A DNA stretch of 28,179 bases from Triparma columacea (taxonomy: Eukaryota; Sar; Bolidophyceae; Parmales; Triparmaceae), in NCBI GenBank assembly GCA_030267965.1, contig BRYA01000054.1, forward strand, positions 32,940 to 61,118, in the 5' to 3' direction. Each line of letters begins with the position of its first letter. Within the stretch, counting starts at the first letter, position 1. Of this stretch, positions 26,595-28,179 are shown piece by piece. The position numbers and the translations under genes are program-made. Below the pieces are notes generated by a model. It did not search any database. It was not told the origin of the DNA and worked only from the letters and a program-made list of their open reading frames with translations.

Positions 26595-27728
26595 ATGCTC
26601 AACATTTCTGAAATAGGAGAGCTCGAACGACGATACCTTACGCGGCTGAGGCTGAACGATACTGACTTGCCAGCTGATAAATTTGATCGTAGGACGTGTG
26701 TACAGCGAAATTCAGTCATTGACGAGAGGAAGGCAAAGAAGATTCAGCAGATTAAGAACAGAATAAACGATGCCGTGGCTAGAATCTACGCCACGGTGTT
26801 ACCACTTGCAAAAATGGAGGAATACACCTCCCTTATCCTTGATGGAAGGGAGGGGAAGACCACTGCAGCTCTTCAAAAGTATACACCGACATTACCTTCG
26901 TCAATCCTCTCTCCTAACGTGTCAGTTGAATCTGCATCGGCCCTGAAGGAGGCCGGAGTCAGTGCATGGGCGGGTCGAGTGGAAGACTTTCTAAAGTTTA
27001 TGGAGCAAAGACCACTTCTAAGCCTCATATATCTCGATCATACTGGCGCTTTTCCTCCAAGGCACTGGCAGGTTCGGCGGTCGTTTCAGTTTCTAGCCAG
27101 CAGTGGCGGTGTCATTGCGTTCACATTCTCCACACGCTCAGGTCGATGGTTGGACGAGGACAACAAGGAGGTGTTGGCTCCACCCCCACTTTCTACGTGG
27201 GGGGGGGCGGAGGCAGTTTACGCTCTCATATCGAGCTGCCAGCGGGCGTGTGTAGACCTCGGGTGGGAGATGGTCGGCGACGAGGATCTGGAGGAGAGCT
27301 TGGGGTTGCAGAGCTACGAATTGAACCCTCCCCGTCCTCACCCTCTTGCTATTCTGTCGTCAGCACTGGCAGATTGGGCGGTAAAGGCAGGGAGAGAAGC
27401 ACAAGGAGATGACAGGTCCAAGATCCACGCGATAAAGGCGGCCGAGGCGGCATCCAGGGTCCTGCTTGGGAAGACGGTGCTGGGGGTGGTATGGACCACC
27501 ACATCTACTGAGGCGGCCAAAGAACGACGTCGACCCTCTCAAGTCATGACCGAATCGGGAGGTATTTCCGACAATGATGTAAAGCGCTTGATAAGGGTTG
27601 CGAGGGACGTCGGATTAACACTCCCAGAGTCGTCGGCGGATTCAAGAAACTTCAAGGGTGTGGTCCGAGTCTATCCGGAGCAGATGATGTGGTGCTGCCT
27701 GAAAGTTAAGAAGAAGTTGTTGTTGTAG
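26595..27728 (+). CDS. Unrecognised protein, perhaps Rossmann/methyltransferase-like, single exon
   Basis: 377 residues from an ATG chosen because the longer frame upstream overlaps the divergent gene's coding exon. The N-terminal 60 residues are charged (KFDRRTCVQRNSVIDERKAKKI). The centre reads VEDFLKFMEQRPLLSLIYLD, HTGAFPPRHWQVRR and FLASSGGVIAFTFSTRSGRW. The pattern of a hydrophobic strand ending YLDHTG and a second strand VIAFTFSTR could be the D-Y/H-x-G motif region of a class I methyltransferase, but no glycine-rich motif I is visible. I give no function. The C-terminus ends MMWCCLKVKKKLLL, encoded by the first copy of a 36-bp tandem repeat that runs past the stop codon. Confidence 0.6.
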   Translation: MLNISEIGELERRYLTRLRLNDTDLPADKFDRRTCVQRNSVIDERKAKKIQQIKNRINDAVARIYATVLPLAKMEEYTSLILDGREGKTTAALQKYTPTLPSSILSPNVSVESASALKEAGVSAWAGRVEDFLKFMEQRPLLSLIYLDHTGAFPPRHWQVRRSFQFLASSGGVIAFTFSTRSGRWLDEDNKEVLAPPPLSTWGGAEAVYALISSCQRACVDLGWEMVGDEDLEESLGLQSYELNPPRPHPLAILSSALADWAVKAGREAQGDDRSKIHAIKAAEAASRVLLGKTVLGVVWTTTSTEAAKERRRPSQVMTESGGISDNDVKRLIRVARDVGLTLPESSADSRNFKGVVRVYPEQMMWCCLKVKKKLLL

Positions 27729-27764
27729 CCAAAACGTAAAGTCAAGAAGAAGTTGTTGTTGTAG
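27704..27764 (+). repeat. 36-bp tandem duplication spanning a stop codon
   Basis: A 25-bp core (AGTYAAGAAGAAGTTG followed by TTGTTGTAG) occurs at 27704-27728 and again at 27740-27764, a 36-bp period. The first copy encodes the last residues KVKKKLLL and the TAG stop of the 26595 gene; the second lies in its 3' untranslated region. Confidence 0.85.
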
Positions 27765-27795
27765 AAGAACGTTTGGTCTATAACTCCTCCCTTTC

Positions 27796-28179
27796 CTACC
27801 TCTCGAAAAAGTCATTAATTCTAGCAATGAGCTCGCTGGGTAGCACAACATCGAACCTCCCATCCTCCTCTAGCATCTCGGCCGCGCGAACAATGTCGGT
27901 CACGTTGTGACTCCAAGCATGAACCGGGATAACGGAGTACCCATCTTTCGTGGTCGAGTCGGTGAGGTTGGGGAGAGCTTTGAGTGCCTCAACGAGACTA
28001 TCAACGTCGTAGAAGTTAGGACTCCAAAGGCTGAAACGGCCACCGATGACGGGCTTTCCTTCGACGAAGGCCAAGGCACCCTCAAGTTCAGAGTATCCAT
28101 TGTACTCATACATAATGATTGCGTCAATGCCGTCCTGTTTGAGCAGCGGTCCCATCTCTTCAATCTTGCCCTCGTCAGC
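27796..28179 (-). CDS. GxGYxYP-type protein, C-terminal part (5' end outside window)
   Basis: The minus-strand frame is open from the window edge to TGA/TAA at 27796, 127 residues of the C-terminus. It reads DGIDAIIMYEYNGYSELEGA, then FVEGKPVIGGRFSLWSPNFY, a DVDSLVEALKALP helix, GYSVIPVHAWSHNVTDIVRA and GRFDVVLPSELIARINDFF. The GKPVIxGRxxLW, VHAWS and V.P.ELI.RI pattern matches the C-terminal domain of GxGYxYP putative glycoside hydrolases, a family mainly known from bacteria. The substrate is unknown. The bulk of the protein, including any active site, lies off the window. It is convergent with the 26595 gene, 67 bp between stops. Confidence 0.7.
   Translation of the reverse strand, partial: ADEGKIEEMGPLLKQDGIDAIIMYEYNGYSELEGALAFVEGKPVIGGRFSLWSPNFYDVDSLVEALKALPNLTDSTTKDGYSVIPVHAWSHNVTDIVRAAEMLEEDGRFDVVLPSELIARINDFFER

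Overview
The window is a gene-dense stretch of nuclear DNA from a eukaryote. It has spliceosomal introns (GT..AG, usually 60-250 nt, with C-rich 3' ends), a histone H2B gene, coatomer, SNARE, calpain and mRNA-capping genes, and a eukaryotic-type selenocysteine tRNA. A GST-fold protein with a signal-peptide-like start and an ASAF-like motif (SVGF/T), and a second protein with a plastid-like leader, suggest a photosynthetic stramenopile, perhaps a bolidophyte/parmalean or a diatom relative. That placement is inference. I recognise no viral or bacterial segment.

Layout. 1-186: end of histone H2B. 314-1681 (-): PAPS/nucleotide-sugar transporter in three exons. 1952-3036 (+): tandem hotdog thioesterase-like protein. 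3144-4025: a Pol III cluster on the minus strand with two tRNA-Pro(CGG) genes, repeated upstream elements, a tRNA-Pro remnant and tRNA-Sec. 4026-4790: no confident gene. 4791-5297 (+): small basic protein. 5551-7940 (-): CCR4 deadenylase. 8092-9052 (+): VAMP7-type R-SNARE. 9160-10501 (-): EF-hand protein. 10710-11931 (-): unknown protein. 12139-13161 (+): GST-fold protein. 13240-14913 (-): mRNA cap methyltransferase. 15000-15791 (-): unknown. 15831-16338 (+): COMMD6-like. 16464-17676 (-): multi-pass membrane protein. 17744-19940 (+): calpain-like protein. 20032-21030 (-): plastid-type membrane protein. 21143-25036 (+): coatomer gamma, with a tRNA-Arg(CCG) inside an intron. 25152-26532 (-): coiled-coil/multi-TM protein. 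26595-27728 (+): unknown. 27796 to the window end (-): GxGYxYP-type protein.

The most remarkable observation is at 3385-3883. Two tRNA-Pro(CGG) genes look broken at their 3' ends, because the T-stem runs into unrelated DNA. The missing T-stem base(s), a perfectly complementary 3' acceptor strand and discriminator C appear 148 nt and 108 nt further on. Each gap has spliceosomal-type ends (GTACGT..CTGCAG and GTAAGT..CTAG), and each gene has a T6 run about 30 nt downstream. Removing the gaps restores two identical 72-nt cloverleaves. The 108-nt insert is clearly homologous, on the same strand, to the 107-nt second intron of the transporter gene at 1334-1440. This is what a mobile intron (introner-like element) would look like after landing in both a protein gene and a tRNA gene.

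The genes do not form a pathway; this is ordinary housekeeping content of a compact genome. Several neighbours are divergent with 40-70 bp between start codons (15791/15831, 17676/17744, 26532/26595), implying shared compact promoters. Exon structures were assembled by eye from splice-site phase and family homology.
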